NCBI GenBank assembly: GCA_902702965.1
Contig: CACRXP010000232.1
Location: 11,711 to 75,710, forward strand
Origin: Spirometra erinaceieuropaei
Taxonomy: Eukaryota > Platyhelminthes > Cestoda > Diphyllobothriidea > Diphyllobothriidae
Direction of reading: 5' to 3'
DNA: 64,000 nt
Position numbers and translations under genes: made by a program. The notes under the pieces are model-generated. The model did no database searches, was not told where the DNA came from, and saw only the letters and a list, made by a program, of their open reading frames with translations. Below are positions 1 to 8,973 of this stretch, piece by piece; position 1 is the first letter of the stretch; every line of letters starts with the position of its first letter.

Positions 1-490
1 ACACCGGCGCACAAGCACATTAAGGAAGGGCAGTTGGTTGTTTGTTTCTGCTTCCATCATAACTTGGATATCTGAGCCCACCGAGTTCAGTAGTTCCTTT
101 AGGTGCTCAGTGTCTCTTGTTTTGACAACGACGAAGGTAACATCGACATATCCAGCACAGAACTTTGGTTGATACTTGGTGAACACCAAGTGCTCTATCC
201 GTTGTAGAACTACTTCAGCGGTTAGGCCTGATAGAGGGGAACCTGTAGGAGTGCCTTTTATATGTTTGTACATTTGTCCGTCAAAGGTGAAATAGGTCTT
301 AAGGCAGTATCGCAGAAGCTCGAGCAGATGTTCAGACTTCAAGGGCTTGCCCCTCTCCTCACAGCGCACACTAATTGCTTTGGAATGGAGATGAAGAGCG
401 AAACGACAAAAAGAAATACCATGGATTCATTTGGCTCTAACTTCAGATGTTTTATGCGCTCGAGGAATTGATTCGCAGATACTACTGATG
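1..490 (-). pseudogene. Penelope-like element reverse transcriptase fragment (runs off window start)
   Basis: Reading the - strand from about 490 down to 1 gives a PLE-type RT in two frames: FLERIKHLKLEPNESM leading into motif A (about 430-385), then after a frame change GTPTGSPLSGLTAEVVLQRIE (motif B, about 265-205) and the motif C region GYVDVTFVVVK (about 160-130). The GTPxGSPxSG and RYVDDTF signatures are characteristic of one PLE lineage. The copy is dead: the motif A Asp is replaced (VFLFVVSLF where this family has a Phe-Asp pair), motif C reads YVDV instead of YVDD, and there is a frameshift near 350-385. The C-terminal half would lie left of the window. The same lineage recurs at 21089-22260 and 61008-61990. 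Confidence 0.8.
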
Positions 491-589
491 CTCGTCAACC
501 ATCACCCGAGAGGCCGAGGCAGCGGGAAGAATGAAAAATCGATCATCACCCGACCGACCAACTTGACACGCGATTTGGGATTACTGGTC

Positions 590-770
590 GATAGAGTGCA
601 TTTTACGCTTTGACAATGGACGGTCGACCAAGCACTTCGAAACGTCAGCATCTAAGTAAACCTGTTCCGGCGAACCCATCGTCTTCTTCTTCTTCTTCTT
701 CTTCATATAATCAACCCGGACCTCTCAACTTTGCCAATCTGAATAGCGATTTTTATTTGTATTAGATCTT
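590..770 (+). repeat. PLE-associated terminal motif with CGAAACGTCAG
   Basis: The stretch runs from the TTTGACAATGG motif (about 609) through CTTCGAAACGTCAGC (about 634-649), then a (TTC)n run (682-703), then CAACCCGGACCTCTCAACTT. The same order occurs beside the palindrome at 36585-36780 (CTTCGAAACGTCAGC, later GACCCGGATCTCTTACTT). I infer it is the 5' terminal region of the PLE whose RT fragment lies at 1-490, which would put most of the RT N-terminus in a deletion. Confidence 0.5.
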
Positions 771-1240
771 ATTTTAAATGATGGCAAATATCACGTTATC
801 GGGGATATACTCACCGAGAATTGCAAATCTCAACTACATTTCCAGTTTCGTCACTCGGATATTGTTTGTGAACAGTTTTGCGACTCCTGTAATACGTTTG
901 ATTTAAGGCGCAGAAACACATTTTTTAGAGCACTGACGGTGGGCAATCTGTAAGCGAGGACGCATTCTCCCGTAAATCGCCTATCAACCTACGCACGGAC
1001 GGACAGTTTCATTCAGTTAAAACTGACAGCCTACTAGTCCCCCCTTCGCCCCCTCATCCACTTGTTCGTTCTCTACGATCAGTACACCGCCTCAGCAGCG
1101 CTCAGAGCTTTATGTCACCGTTTGTCATTTTCGGTCGGAACATGTCTGACTAGAACGCTAGCGAAGCGCCGGGAAGCAAGGAAATGGGTGGGGTTCAGTG
1201 GAGGAGAGAACTAAAATAGACTCCGGGCAGTCGTAGTAGC
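771..1240. other. Intergenic, nothing recognised
   Basis: There is no open frame with family motifs. The stretch contains a C-rich run (about 1039-1056) and otherwise mixed sequence, and leads directly into the tandem array. Confidence 0.6.
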
Positions 1241-1617
1241 AGATACCTGAAGTGACTTCAAAATTGTTTGTCAGTTTAACTAGTCTCTCCGAATTGTATA
1301 CCGATATAACGCAGTAGAACATCTGGAGCAATCACAATTAGACATTTTTGACAGTATACCGATTTAACGTGGGGTACATCTTGGGAGTCAAAGCCGTGTA
1401 ATGTTGGCTGGGTGTCCTTCCTTTGAATTTTGTATAGGATTGACTGTAATTTAGAGAAGGTAGGACAGTTGTACACTAAGGAGACAGCCTTGGAAGCGCA
1501 ATTGGCAGAACTTGTTTCAAGAGTTCATCAGTCATCTGAGATGGAAGACTCCTCTGCGACAGAAGTTCAAGTGAAAGATAACTATTTGGACTTTGGGAGG
1601 ACACATGAAATAATTTA

Positions 1618-1716
1618 GTAGTAGTAGTAGTGGTGGTAGTAGCAGTAGTGGTAGTAACATTAGCAGAAATGGGAGTAGTCGTAATATTAGTAGTATTGCT
1701 GGCAGCAGTAGTAGTA

Positions 1717-1748
<32 letters not shown>

Positions 1749-1845
1749 GGCAGTGGTAGTTGTGATGGTAGGAGTAGTAGTAGTAGTAGTAATGGTAATA
1801 GCAGAAGTAGTGGTAGTAGTAGTATTATTAGTAGCATTGGTAGCA
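1618..1845. repeat. Interrupted TAG/GTA trinucleotide tract, about 230 bp
   Basis: Nearly every codon-sized unit is GTA, GTG, GCA or a one-base variant of TAG. It lies between tandem blocks 1 and 2. Confidence 0.9.
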
Positions 1846-2280
1846 TTGGCATATACCTTAAGTGACTTCAAAACGGCTTGTTAGTTTAACTAGTCCCTCC
1901 GACTTGCACACCGATACAACGCAGTAGAACATCTGCAGCAATCACAGGCAGGTATGGTTTCCAAGTAGGCATGTTTGACAGCCTGAACGTTTGTGCCGGG
2001 TATTGGCAGATACCTACAGTATACTGATTTAAAGTGGGGTGCATTGTGAGTGTCAAAGCCATGTAATAATCCGCTGAAGACCGTCGGTGAGATTTTAAAT
2101 AAGATTGGCTGTAATTTAGAGAAGGTAGGACAGTTGTACACTAAGGAGACAGCCTTGGGAGCGCAATTATCAGAGCTTGTTTCATGAGTTCATCAGTCAT
2201 CTGAGATGGAAGACTCCTCTGCGACAGAACTTCAAGTGAAAGATAACTATTTGGACTTTGGGAGGACGCATGAAATAATT

Positions 2281-2850
2281 TAGTAGTAGTAGTAGTAGTG
2301 GTGTTGGTGGTAGTAGTAGTGGTAGTAACGGTAGGAGTAGTGCGAGTAGCCGTAGTATTAGTAATGTTGCTAGTAATAGTAGTAGTAGTAGTAGTAGAAG
2401 TGGTGGTGATAGTAGCAGTAGCAGTAATGGTGGCAGCAGCAGTAGTAGTGATAGTAGTAGTGGTGATAGTAGCAGCAGCAGTAATAGTGGTGATGCTGGT
2501 AGTAGTATTAGTAGTAGTAGTCGTAGAAGTAGTAGTAGCCGTAGTAGTAGTAGTAGTAGTAGTCGTAGTAGCAGTAGTACTAGTAGTAGTAACAGCAGTA
2601 ATGGTAATAGCAGTAGTGGTGGTGGTAGTAGTAGTGGTAGAAGTAGCAGTAGTAGTATTGGTGTTGGTAGTAGTAGTAGTAGTAGTAGTAGTACTAGAAG
2701 TGGTAGTAGTAGTGGTAGTAGTAGTCGTATTAGTAGTAGAAGTAGTAACAGCAGTAATGGTAATAGCAGTTGTGGTAGTTGTAGAAGTAGCAGTAGTAGT
2801 ATTGGTGTTGGTAGTAGTAGTAGTATTACTAGAAGTGGGAGTAGTAGTGA

Positions 2851-2883
<33 letters not shown>

Positions 2884-2970
2884 GGGTAGTTTTGGTAGTA
2901 GTAGTAGTAGCGGTGGTGGTAATAGCAGTAGTATTGGTAGTTGACGTAGTAGTATTATTAGTAGCACTGG
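2281..2970. repeat. Interrupted TAG/GTA trinucleotide tract, about 690 bp
   Basis: This is the longer version of the tract, between blocks 2 and 3. It contains internal higher-order duplication: a segment with AGCAGTAATGGTAATAGCAG is seen near 2593 and again near 2750, suggesting slippage plus unequal exchange. Confidence 0.9.
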
Positions 2971-3360
2971 TAGCATTGGCATATATCTGAAGTGACTTCA
3001 AAATGGCTTGTGATTTTAACTTGTCTTTCCGACTTGAACACCGATACAACGCAGTAGAACATCGGGAGCAATCACAGGCAGGTATGGTTTTCAGTTAGAC
3101 ATTTTTGACAGCCTGAGTGTTCGTACCGGGCATTGGCAGATATCTACAGTATCCCGATTTAACATGGGGTGCATCGTGCGTGTCAAAGCCATGTAACATT
3201 CCGCAGGAGACCGTCGGTGAGATTTTAAATAAGATTGGCTGTAATTAAGAGAAGGTAGGACAGTCATACCCTGGGGAGACAGCCTTGAGAAAATAATTAT
3301 TGGAGTTCATCAGTCATCTGAGGTGGAAGACTCCTCTGCAACAGAATTTCAAGTGGCAGA

Positions 3361-4245
3361 GTCGGCGCCTTTCCAAAAGAATACGAGAGCACCTTTCCGC
3401 ATGGCTGGGAAAGGTGCAAATAGGAGAATAGACAGCGCCATCTTTGCGCATGCAGTGGATTCAGGGCATCTTGTTGAGTACGTTGAAACATTTCGTGTGA
3501 TTTATTAGGTCCTCTCGAGATACACTAAGCTACTGGGCCAGCGCCTGTTAGCAACAGCAGATGCGGCCGCCATCAGGTTGCGAAAATCGACCCCATGCGC
3601 CCAGAAGAACCTCGTTCAGGTTCCGCGCTCACCGTGTTCAAAGGTTGACCAACCACATACTACGTTCTGTGCCCTTCCGGTCTTGCCTAGCCTGTATTTT
3701 AAAAACTAACTTTTATCGATTTTTTCACTCACTCTACCCCCTCCCATATAACTGTACTGGCCTGGCAAAGAGTTTTTGAAAGCAACGTTCGCTCGCCACC
3801 TTTTGTTCTGAATATAGATATGGGGATTTTCAAAACTCTAAAACAGTCGGAAGACAATTATTTGCACCTTGGGAGGACAGATTATATAATTAAGTAGCGA
3901 AGGTCTTCTACTTAGATGTGTGAATGACAGTGTGTTTTAGGAAGGAGATCAGTATCAGATTAATTTGAGGCGGAGGTGCAACATTTGAGACAGGCACCTT
4001 CCAAAGTTGGAAAATAGTTGTGTAAATGATCTGGAAATGAAATCCAAGCAACGCGCCTGTAAATTTTTAGATGGAATGTAAACAACCGCATATGATGCCT
4101 CATGAAGCACTTTAAATAGACTTTAATAAGAAGGGGTGGAGGGGGTTGTAAGAGGACGCCCAAATAGTAATGTGTAGTAAGAGGTTAGGACCCGCGTTTT
4201 ACTACATCAGATTACGTATTTTTAGGAATTAACAAAGAGACGTTT
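3361..4245. other. Intergenic; one degenerate trace of the tandem unit
   Basis: No gene is recognised. At about 3843-3900 the sequence GACAATTATTTGCACCTTGG followed by GAGGACAGATTATATAATTA resembles the 3' end of the tandem block at 1241-3360. A weaker resemblance lies near 4070-4130. Confidence 0.5.
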
Positions 4246-5100
4246 CGGCACGCATATGGACTGATGTGCAGTATTTACCGCTGAACAGGACTCGAACATA
4301 AAGTCTTTAAGATAGAAGATGCGATCACTGGGACAAGAAGTATATTGGTCTGATAAGGGATTCTCGCTCGACCCATTACCAGAGACAGTCGCAGATATAG
4401 GTAGTGGAGGGACAAAGAGTGCAGTATTTATATTACGTAGCGGCCATGAGACCACTTGCGTACTCTAATTTACGGCTCTCACGATCACCGCTGTGGGTCG
4501 TTACTAAAGATATGGTAGCTCGTCCGAGTCGTTAATTGCCGCAATTTCATGAGTAATGTTGGATGTTGGCGATACGATTGCTCGGCAATTCGGCCAGCTG
4601 TCACAGGGATTAATTCTCACCCACCCCCTCGCCACGTGACTACTTCACCTGCCCAAGGAATGTTTCGACATAGAGTACGGTAACGGGAGGTCACTGCGCT
4701 TGTTGACCGATTGCGGACCTAAGAATCATTATTGAAACAGCTCGCGGAGCACGCAGTTGTCAGCTCCTGCGAGGATTTCGGCTCTTGGAACTTGAAAATA
4801 TGGCCGGGTTCCGTGGTGCTCGCGAAAGCTGTTAATTATAGCACGCATGTGGCCGCGCGGCGACAAAGTGCTGTAAATATTGCAGTCTTTGTGCCACCAC
4901 TACCTATATCTGCTACGGACTTTCATGATGGCTTCGAGTGAGAATCCGAAACATCAGGCCAATAAACTTCTGGTTCCAGTGATCACATCTTCTCCTTCTG
5001 AACTGCCTCCTGGAACTCGCTTGTTCGCTTCTATCTTTAAAACAGATTCTGATCTTATTGGTTTTCAATGCAAAGTACTGATGCGGGACTCGACTGTTTA
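4246..5100 (-). pseudogene. Degenerate PLE fragment (GIY-YIG C-terminal region) with inverted terminal repeats
   Basis: The middle (about 4450-4850) aligns by eye to the better preserved PLE at 61140-61540. Shared landmarks include TTGCCGCAATTTCATGAGTA next to GTTGGATGTTGG, and GAGGATTTCGGCTCTTGGAA opposite GAGAATTTTGGCCTCATCGA. That places it in the C-terminal endonuclease part and its downstream tail, - strand. The flanks at about 4290-4445 and about 4850-5020 are inverted copies of each other: GCAGATATAGGTAGTGGAGG on the left, CCACCACTACCTATATCTGC on the right. Both carry the terminal hairpin motif, eroded on the left and GAATCCGAAACATCAGG on the right. No open frame survives. Confidence 0.65.
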
Positions 5101-7216
5101 CCGATTTGCGTACAGCCCCAAAAACGAAGTGAACAATCGTTTTTTTTTATCACCTCACATATGAACGAATGCCAAACAGGGTCTTGTAACTGGTGGCAAT
5201 TCGTTGGCCATGAAGAGGCGGGGAGGCTTTAACAGGTGGTTATTTGATTAATTGCAACCTACTGCACAGAAGCTCCGGTTACCAGTTATCCCCGGTCGAG
5301 TGCTAATGCATATTTACCTGAAAGGCAGGAAATCCCAGGGTGGAAACTCTTGCCCAAAACTAGTTAGTTATCTGGCTTCACAGATGTTGTCTGCAGTTCT
5401 AGTAGACAGAACAACATCTTCATTAGTTAGCTAGAAGTGGCGGTTTACCAGTCCCAGCCCCCACACTCCCTTCGACTGATCCTATTTCTCCTTCCGCCCC
5501 GGTTAAAAACCAATCCTTTAAAATGTGGTCAGTTCTCTGACATCACAGCTTTGACCTGTAGTTCAAGTAGAGAAGGCACAAGTAAGTGACAACCTCTTTA
5601 TTGGTTAGCAGGAAATGGCGGATTATGCGTGTTTACCAGTCCCAGACAGGATGTTGGCAGCAGTGAGGCAAAACCTTCGTGGTGGTGATGGCAGCCACTG
5701 CTACCCCACCAAGTGCCGCAGGCTGGAGACACTGCACCCTCGTTCTCTTGCGCACCCACCTACCCTTGCGCCCCCTTCGACTAATCCTCCTCCTCCTCCT
5801 CCTTCCGTTCCACAAGGGTGATCTGCACCAGTACGCCAAACAACAGAACTGTCAAGAGAATTTGCGTTGTATTTGGTTGTGGTTCATCGTAATGCTGACG
5901 TCTTGTCCTGTCCTAATACCCTGCCTTTCATAGCTGTCTGTGGAGGTTAACAGCCCTGTTTGACACCCCGGCACATGTAACTTTGGCGCAAGTGTTGTTT
6001 TCGTTTCATCACAGTAAGGAAATACGCGAGGTTACAAATACGACGTAGGAGAATCGTGCTTGAAGCGGAACTGATTTTGGCGTGAGATGAGTGGCGTTAT
6101 GGACAATGACATGATGTAGTATAACGCATAAATCCTGGAATGCTACTGCAGCTATACTCGGACAAAGTCCTAGTTATAGGAGAAAAAAATCAAGCATTAG
6201 TAGAGGAAGGTTTGTATTTTTGACAGAAGGCCGCTGCGCATAGGTTGGAGCAGACAGCAGTGGGAATATACGCCCAATCTGTCTGGAAAACTGAAAGAAG
6301 GCAGCGTAGATGGAGCAAGAGATGCAGCTATCGAGGACTGTCTGGTCTGAAAAGGTGGTCCATCATGGTTGGCATAACCGCCACTGCAGATGTTGTTTAT
6401 GCCTCTGATGCAGTGGAAGAACCGGTAAACCCTCTGAAGCTCCATTTTCACTCACGCAATGAAAGTTTAGTTGCCTAACGTCGGAAATGTTTGTGACTGG
6501 GTTCGGAAATATGATTCCCCTCGCGATAAATTCTCGAAAGGTTCTTCTTCCGATGTTTAAACTTCAGTTCTTAATCAAACCTGGCTCCAGTCATAACCTT
6601 GAAATACCGGACCCTAGCCCTCCTAGTTATACTCCAAAATTTACCCCTACTAAACCCCAACATCAACACTAAACAAAATCCTGTCACTAACCCTAATCCA
6701 GATTTTAATCTCCCCTTAAATTGTGGGCCAAGTTCACCCGTAATACGTGGGGTCCATATTCTTCTGTCAAACCCTGCTTAATGGTCAACTAGAGCACACC
6801 GCCAGATCTGCCAAATAGCAGAAGTCGCTGATGCTATGCTGACATTGTGTAAAACGGGGATGCTAACACCGAGACGCGGTATATGATGTCGTTCTCGTTT
6901 TTTTTAAAAAAATTACACCGTCCTGTTTTAAAGTGTCCTCCTGCGGTAAACCTAGCGCTGCCTGCTATCTTTCTTCCAAAAAATATACCCTTTGCAGCAT
7001 AATGTGTTCATCGTTCGAATGTACTTCGTGTTTACACGCTTACTACTTATGCGCATTGAGTGGACGTTTGTGTTTGGTTGCCGACTTTGGAAGAGATTAT
7101 TCAGACAGTGCGTTTAAAATGAACATATGCTTGCACTACAGTAGCCCAACCGGCGGCTGGCTACCTACAGGGAAAATGATACATTTGAAAGTATGCTCAC
7201 CGTATTCATATTAAGT
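5101..7216. other. Intergenic; diverged direct duplication and a telomere-like tract
   Basis: No gene is recognised. Two diverged direct copies lie at about 5365-5510 and 5525-5815: both run from TTAGTTAGCTAGAAGTGGCG or TTGGTTAGCAGGAAATGGCG through TTTACCAGTCCCAG to CCCTTCGACTxATCCT. The second carries a (CCT)n run. A CCCTAA-like degenerate tract lies at about 6605-6720. Confidence 0.55.
6605..6720. repeat. Degenerate telomere-like (CCCTAA-related) tract
   Basis: The tract contains repeated imperfect units such as ACCCTAGCCCTCC, TTACCCCTACTAAACCCC and CACTAACCCTAATCC. Similar stretches occur at 23095-23170, 44925-45100, 49690-49750, 55560-55660 and 63900-63945. Confidence 0.5.
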
Positions 7217-7690
7217 AGCTTACCTTATGAGAGACGCCTGGAAAAGCCAAAAATATTTCCTTTCTCTTATAGACCATATAGAGGGGATATGGCCATGACC
7301 TTCAGGATCGTCTGAGGGCTAGATTGTGCTCTTCAGTTTGACGATATCTTCGAACTGGCGTGGGCGACAAATCTTCGAGTGCACCAATACAAATTGATGC
7401 TAGAATATGCCAAACCTGAATTGCAGGCCAAATTCTTCTCTCATCGGCTGGTTGAAGAATGGAGCAAATTACCGAACTCCATTGTCTTAGGAGAAAACGT
7501 TGAGGCCTTCAAAAGAAAGTTAGATAAATTTATGCTTGATGGTGAGGTATTTACACAATATCAATGACTAGCATAACTGCTATTTCATTATCTACGTGTT
7601 TTTTTCAAACTTCTATCCTTAAATAGGGTTTTCCAAGGCTCTGCCTTTACCCCTCATATATACCGAATTATACTGAACTGAATTTCCTGG
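7217..7690 (+). pseudogene. CR1/RTE-like non-LTR retrotransposon, 3' end of the reverse transcriptase ORF
   Basis: From 7217 in one frame: LPYERRLEK, then FPFSYRPYRGDMAMTFRIV, a TGA stop at 7313-7315, then LDCALQFDDIFELAWATNLR and, nearer the end, FFSHRLVEEWSKLPNSIV and AFKRKLDKFM. It stops at 7565-7567. This order (YxxRL, RRxRGDxxxxFRI, FSxRxVxxWNxLP, FKxxLDxFM) is the conserved C-terminal tail of CR1/RTE-type polyproteins. An AT-rich 3' tail with ATTATACTGAACTGAATT ends at about 7685, just before the LTR element insertion. The copy is 5'-truncated and carries one in-frame stop. Confidence 0.8.
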
Positions 7691-7695
7691 TGACA

Positions 7696-7699
7696 GCGT
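7696..7699. repeat. Target-site duplication of the LTR element, left copy (GCGT)
   Basis: GCGT directly precedes the TG of the 5' LTR. The matching GCGT follows the terminal CA of the 3' LTR at 10806-10809. Both sides also have ACA before GCGT, so the boundary is assigned from the TG...CA rule. Confidence 0.7.
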
Positions 7700-7833
7700 T
7701 GTGGCGGTTCGCGTCTCCTCATCCTCCGCCTTTGTGTACACGCATTCCAAGCAGTAAAGTTTGTCCAACTCAAACCGTCTTCCCTGACTTTTGATTGGGA
7801 ATCTTTATCTTGTCGATCACACAAATTTCGACA
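7700..7833 (+). repeat. 5' LTR, internally deleted (134 bp)
   Basis: It matches the two ends of the 347-bp 3' LTR but lacks about 213 bp in the middle. The missing part is bounded in the 3' LTR by two copies of GCCTTTGT (about 10488 and 10700), and the 5' LTR keeps one copy (about 7728). That pattern fits deletion between short direct repeats. The loss probably removed much of the promoter/R region. Confidence 0.9.
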
Positions 7834-7835
7834 AT

Positions 7836-7853
7836 TGGTGACTCCTTTACGAA
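7836..7853 (+). other. Probable tRNA primer-binding site
   Basis: TGGTGACTCCTTTACG starts two bases after the 5' LTR end. TGG is complementary to a tRNA CCA terminus, as expected for minus-strand priming. I cannot name the tRNA without a search. Confidence 0.6.
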
Positions 7854-7861
7854 CAGCAATC

Positions 7862-8330
7862 TTCGTTCTTCCTAATCTACGGCAAAGTCAGGCGTTGATA
7901 ATGGACAACTTTCCACCGGAAGTGTAGCATATTTTGGCACCCGCCTTAGGCATTCTTTCGGCAACGCAACTTACTCAGATGGCTGATCGGCTTATGGAGA
8001 TGCACGGTTTTTCCAAGCCGTCTATTTCAGCACTCTCAACTCCCTCATCTCCTCCTGCGTCTCCCATTTCGCAGTTAGAGATCGAGCTCAACAAGCTGGC
8101 CGATGATATAGCCACTCTCCAGAAGCCCACAGTTTCTGTCTCATCTCTGAGCCAACCGCCTCCTCGCATGCCCAGTCTTTTCATTCAGCCCGTCCAAACG
8201 CAGCTGCCACCTGCTGGTACCACACCACCTTCGGTGCTAAAGCCCGTCGCTGCATCTTTCCTTGCTCCTTCAATTTCAAGCAGAAAAAACGGGTAAAACC
8301 GGTCAGCCGGAAGGTCAGTGCAAGCAATCT
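7862..8330 (+). pseudogene. Ty3/gypsy gag, C-terminal remnant with nonsense codon and frameshift
   Basis: One frame reads FPPEV, a TAG stop at 7925-7927, then LAPALGILSATQLTQMADRL and a coiled, Ser/Pro-rich stretch to about 8160. The sequence then continues in the next frame with TCWYHTTFGAKARRCIFPC (about 8194-8250). The CWYHxxFGxKARxCxxPC signature marks the end of Gag in flatworm and insect gypsy elements. The frame change lies between the stop in the second frame (8104) and about 8190. The N-terminal matrix/capsid-like half of gag is absent; the space between the PBS and this remnant is under 30 bp. Confidence 0.8.
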
Positions 8331-8340
8331 TTCCGACAGC

Positions 8341-8958
8341 TCTAACCCTGGTCGCACATTTTACGTCCGCGACACCCGGAGTGGCAGACGTTTCTTGGTT
8401 GACACTGGTGCCCAGCTAAGTGTCATTCCACCCACACCAACTGATCGTCGGTGCCCCACTCCCGGTCTTTTCCTACAGGCCGTCAACACATCGCCGATTA
8501 CCACATTTGGCACCTGCTCCCTCTCTCTGGACATCGGTCTCCGGCGTCTCTTCCCCTGGGTCTTCGTCGTTGCTGATATCCCCTGTGCAATTCTCGGTGC
8601 AGATTTCCTCGCCGCTTTCGATCTTCTGGTCGACTGCCGTCAGTCACGTCTACACGACAAGACCACCAACCTCACTGTCCGGGGTATCTCTTCCTCTGAC
8701 ACCTCCCGTCATCTTGCCGTCTTGGACCCTGAACCCGAGAATCCATTTTGGCAACTCCTCGCTAAATACCCCGGCCTCACTCGTCCCAACTTCAACGTTT
8801 CTATTCCACCACATGACGTTGTTCACCACATTCGGACCACCGGCCCTCCCATGTTTTCTCGCCCCCGCCGTCTCGCGCCTACACGTCTTGCTGCCGCCAA
8901 GGCCGAATTCGAGCACATGCTTCAAAGGGGAATCATCCACCAGTCTGAAAGCCCATGA
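8341..8958 (+). pseudogene. Ty3/gypsy pol, aspartic protease and start of RT
   Basis: The frame is open from before 8341. FYVRDTRSGRRFLVDTGAQ contains the aspartic-protease triad DTGA (8401-8412). It continues through SVIPP, PCAILGADFLAAFDLLVDCR (flap/C-terminal protease signature) to the RT entry region (RPRRLAPTRLAAAKAEFEHM, GIIHQSESP), then a TGA at 8956-8958. The next domain continues in the same frame 15 bases later, so one nonsense mutation separates it from the RT. Translation presumably ran from gag in the intact ancestor; no separate start is expected. Confidence 0.85.
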
Positions 8959-8973
8959 GCCTCACCCCTCCAC

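Larger units (their letters stand above)
1241..3360. repeat. Three-unit tandem array separated by long interrupted TAG/GTA trinucleotide tracts
   Basis: Three homologous non-repetitive blocks of about 370-430 bp start with (ACCTGA/CTTA)AGTGACTTCAAAA at about 1242, 1853 and 2983. They end with GGGAGGACxCATGAAATAATT at about 1617 and 2281; the third block diverges after about 3355. Blocks 1-2 and 2-3 are separated by interrupted (TAG)n/(GTA)n tracts: about 1618-1845 and about 2281-2970. The tracts keep one trinucleotide register, so all frames stay open and give poly-Val, poly-Leu/Pro or poly-Thr predictions. Comparing blocks 1 and 2, most base changes would alter the predicted Thr-rich - strand protein, so I do not regard it as coding. 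Confidence 0.85.

Noticed and set aside
1476..3049. Poly-Val, poly-Leu/Pro and poly-Thr open frames over the TAG tracts
   Set aside because: They follow from a trinucleotide repeat in a fixed register. Flanking parts are tandem blocks whose changes do not look constrained.
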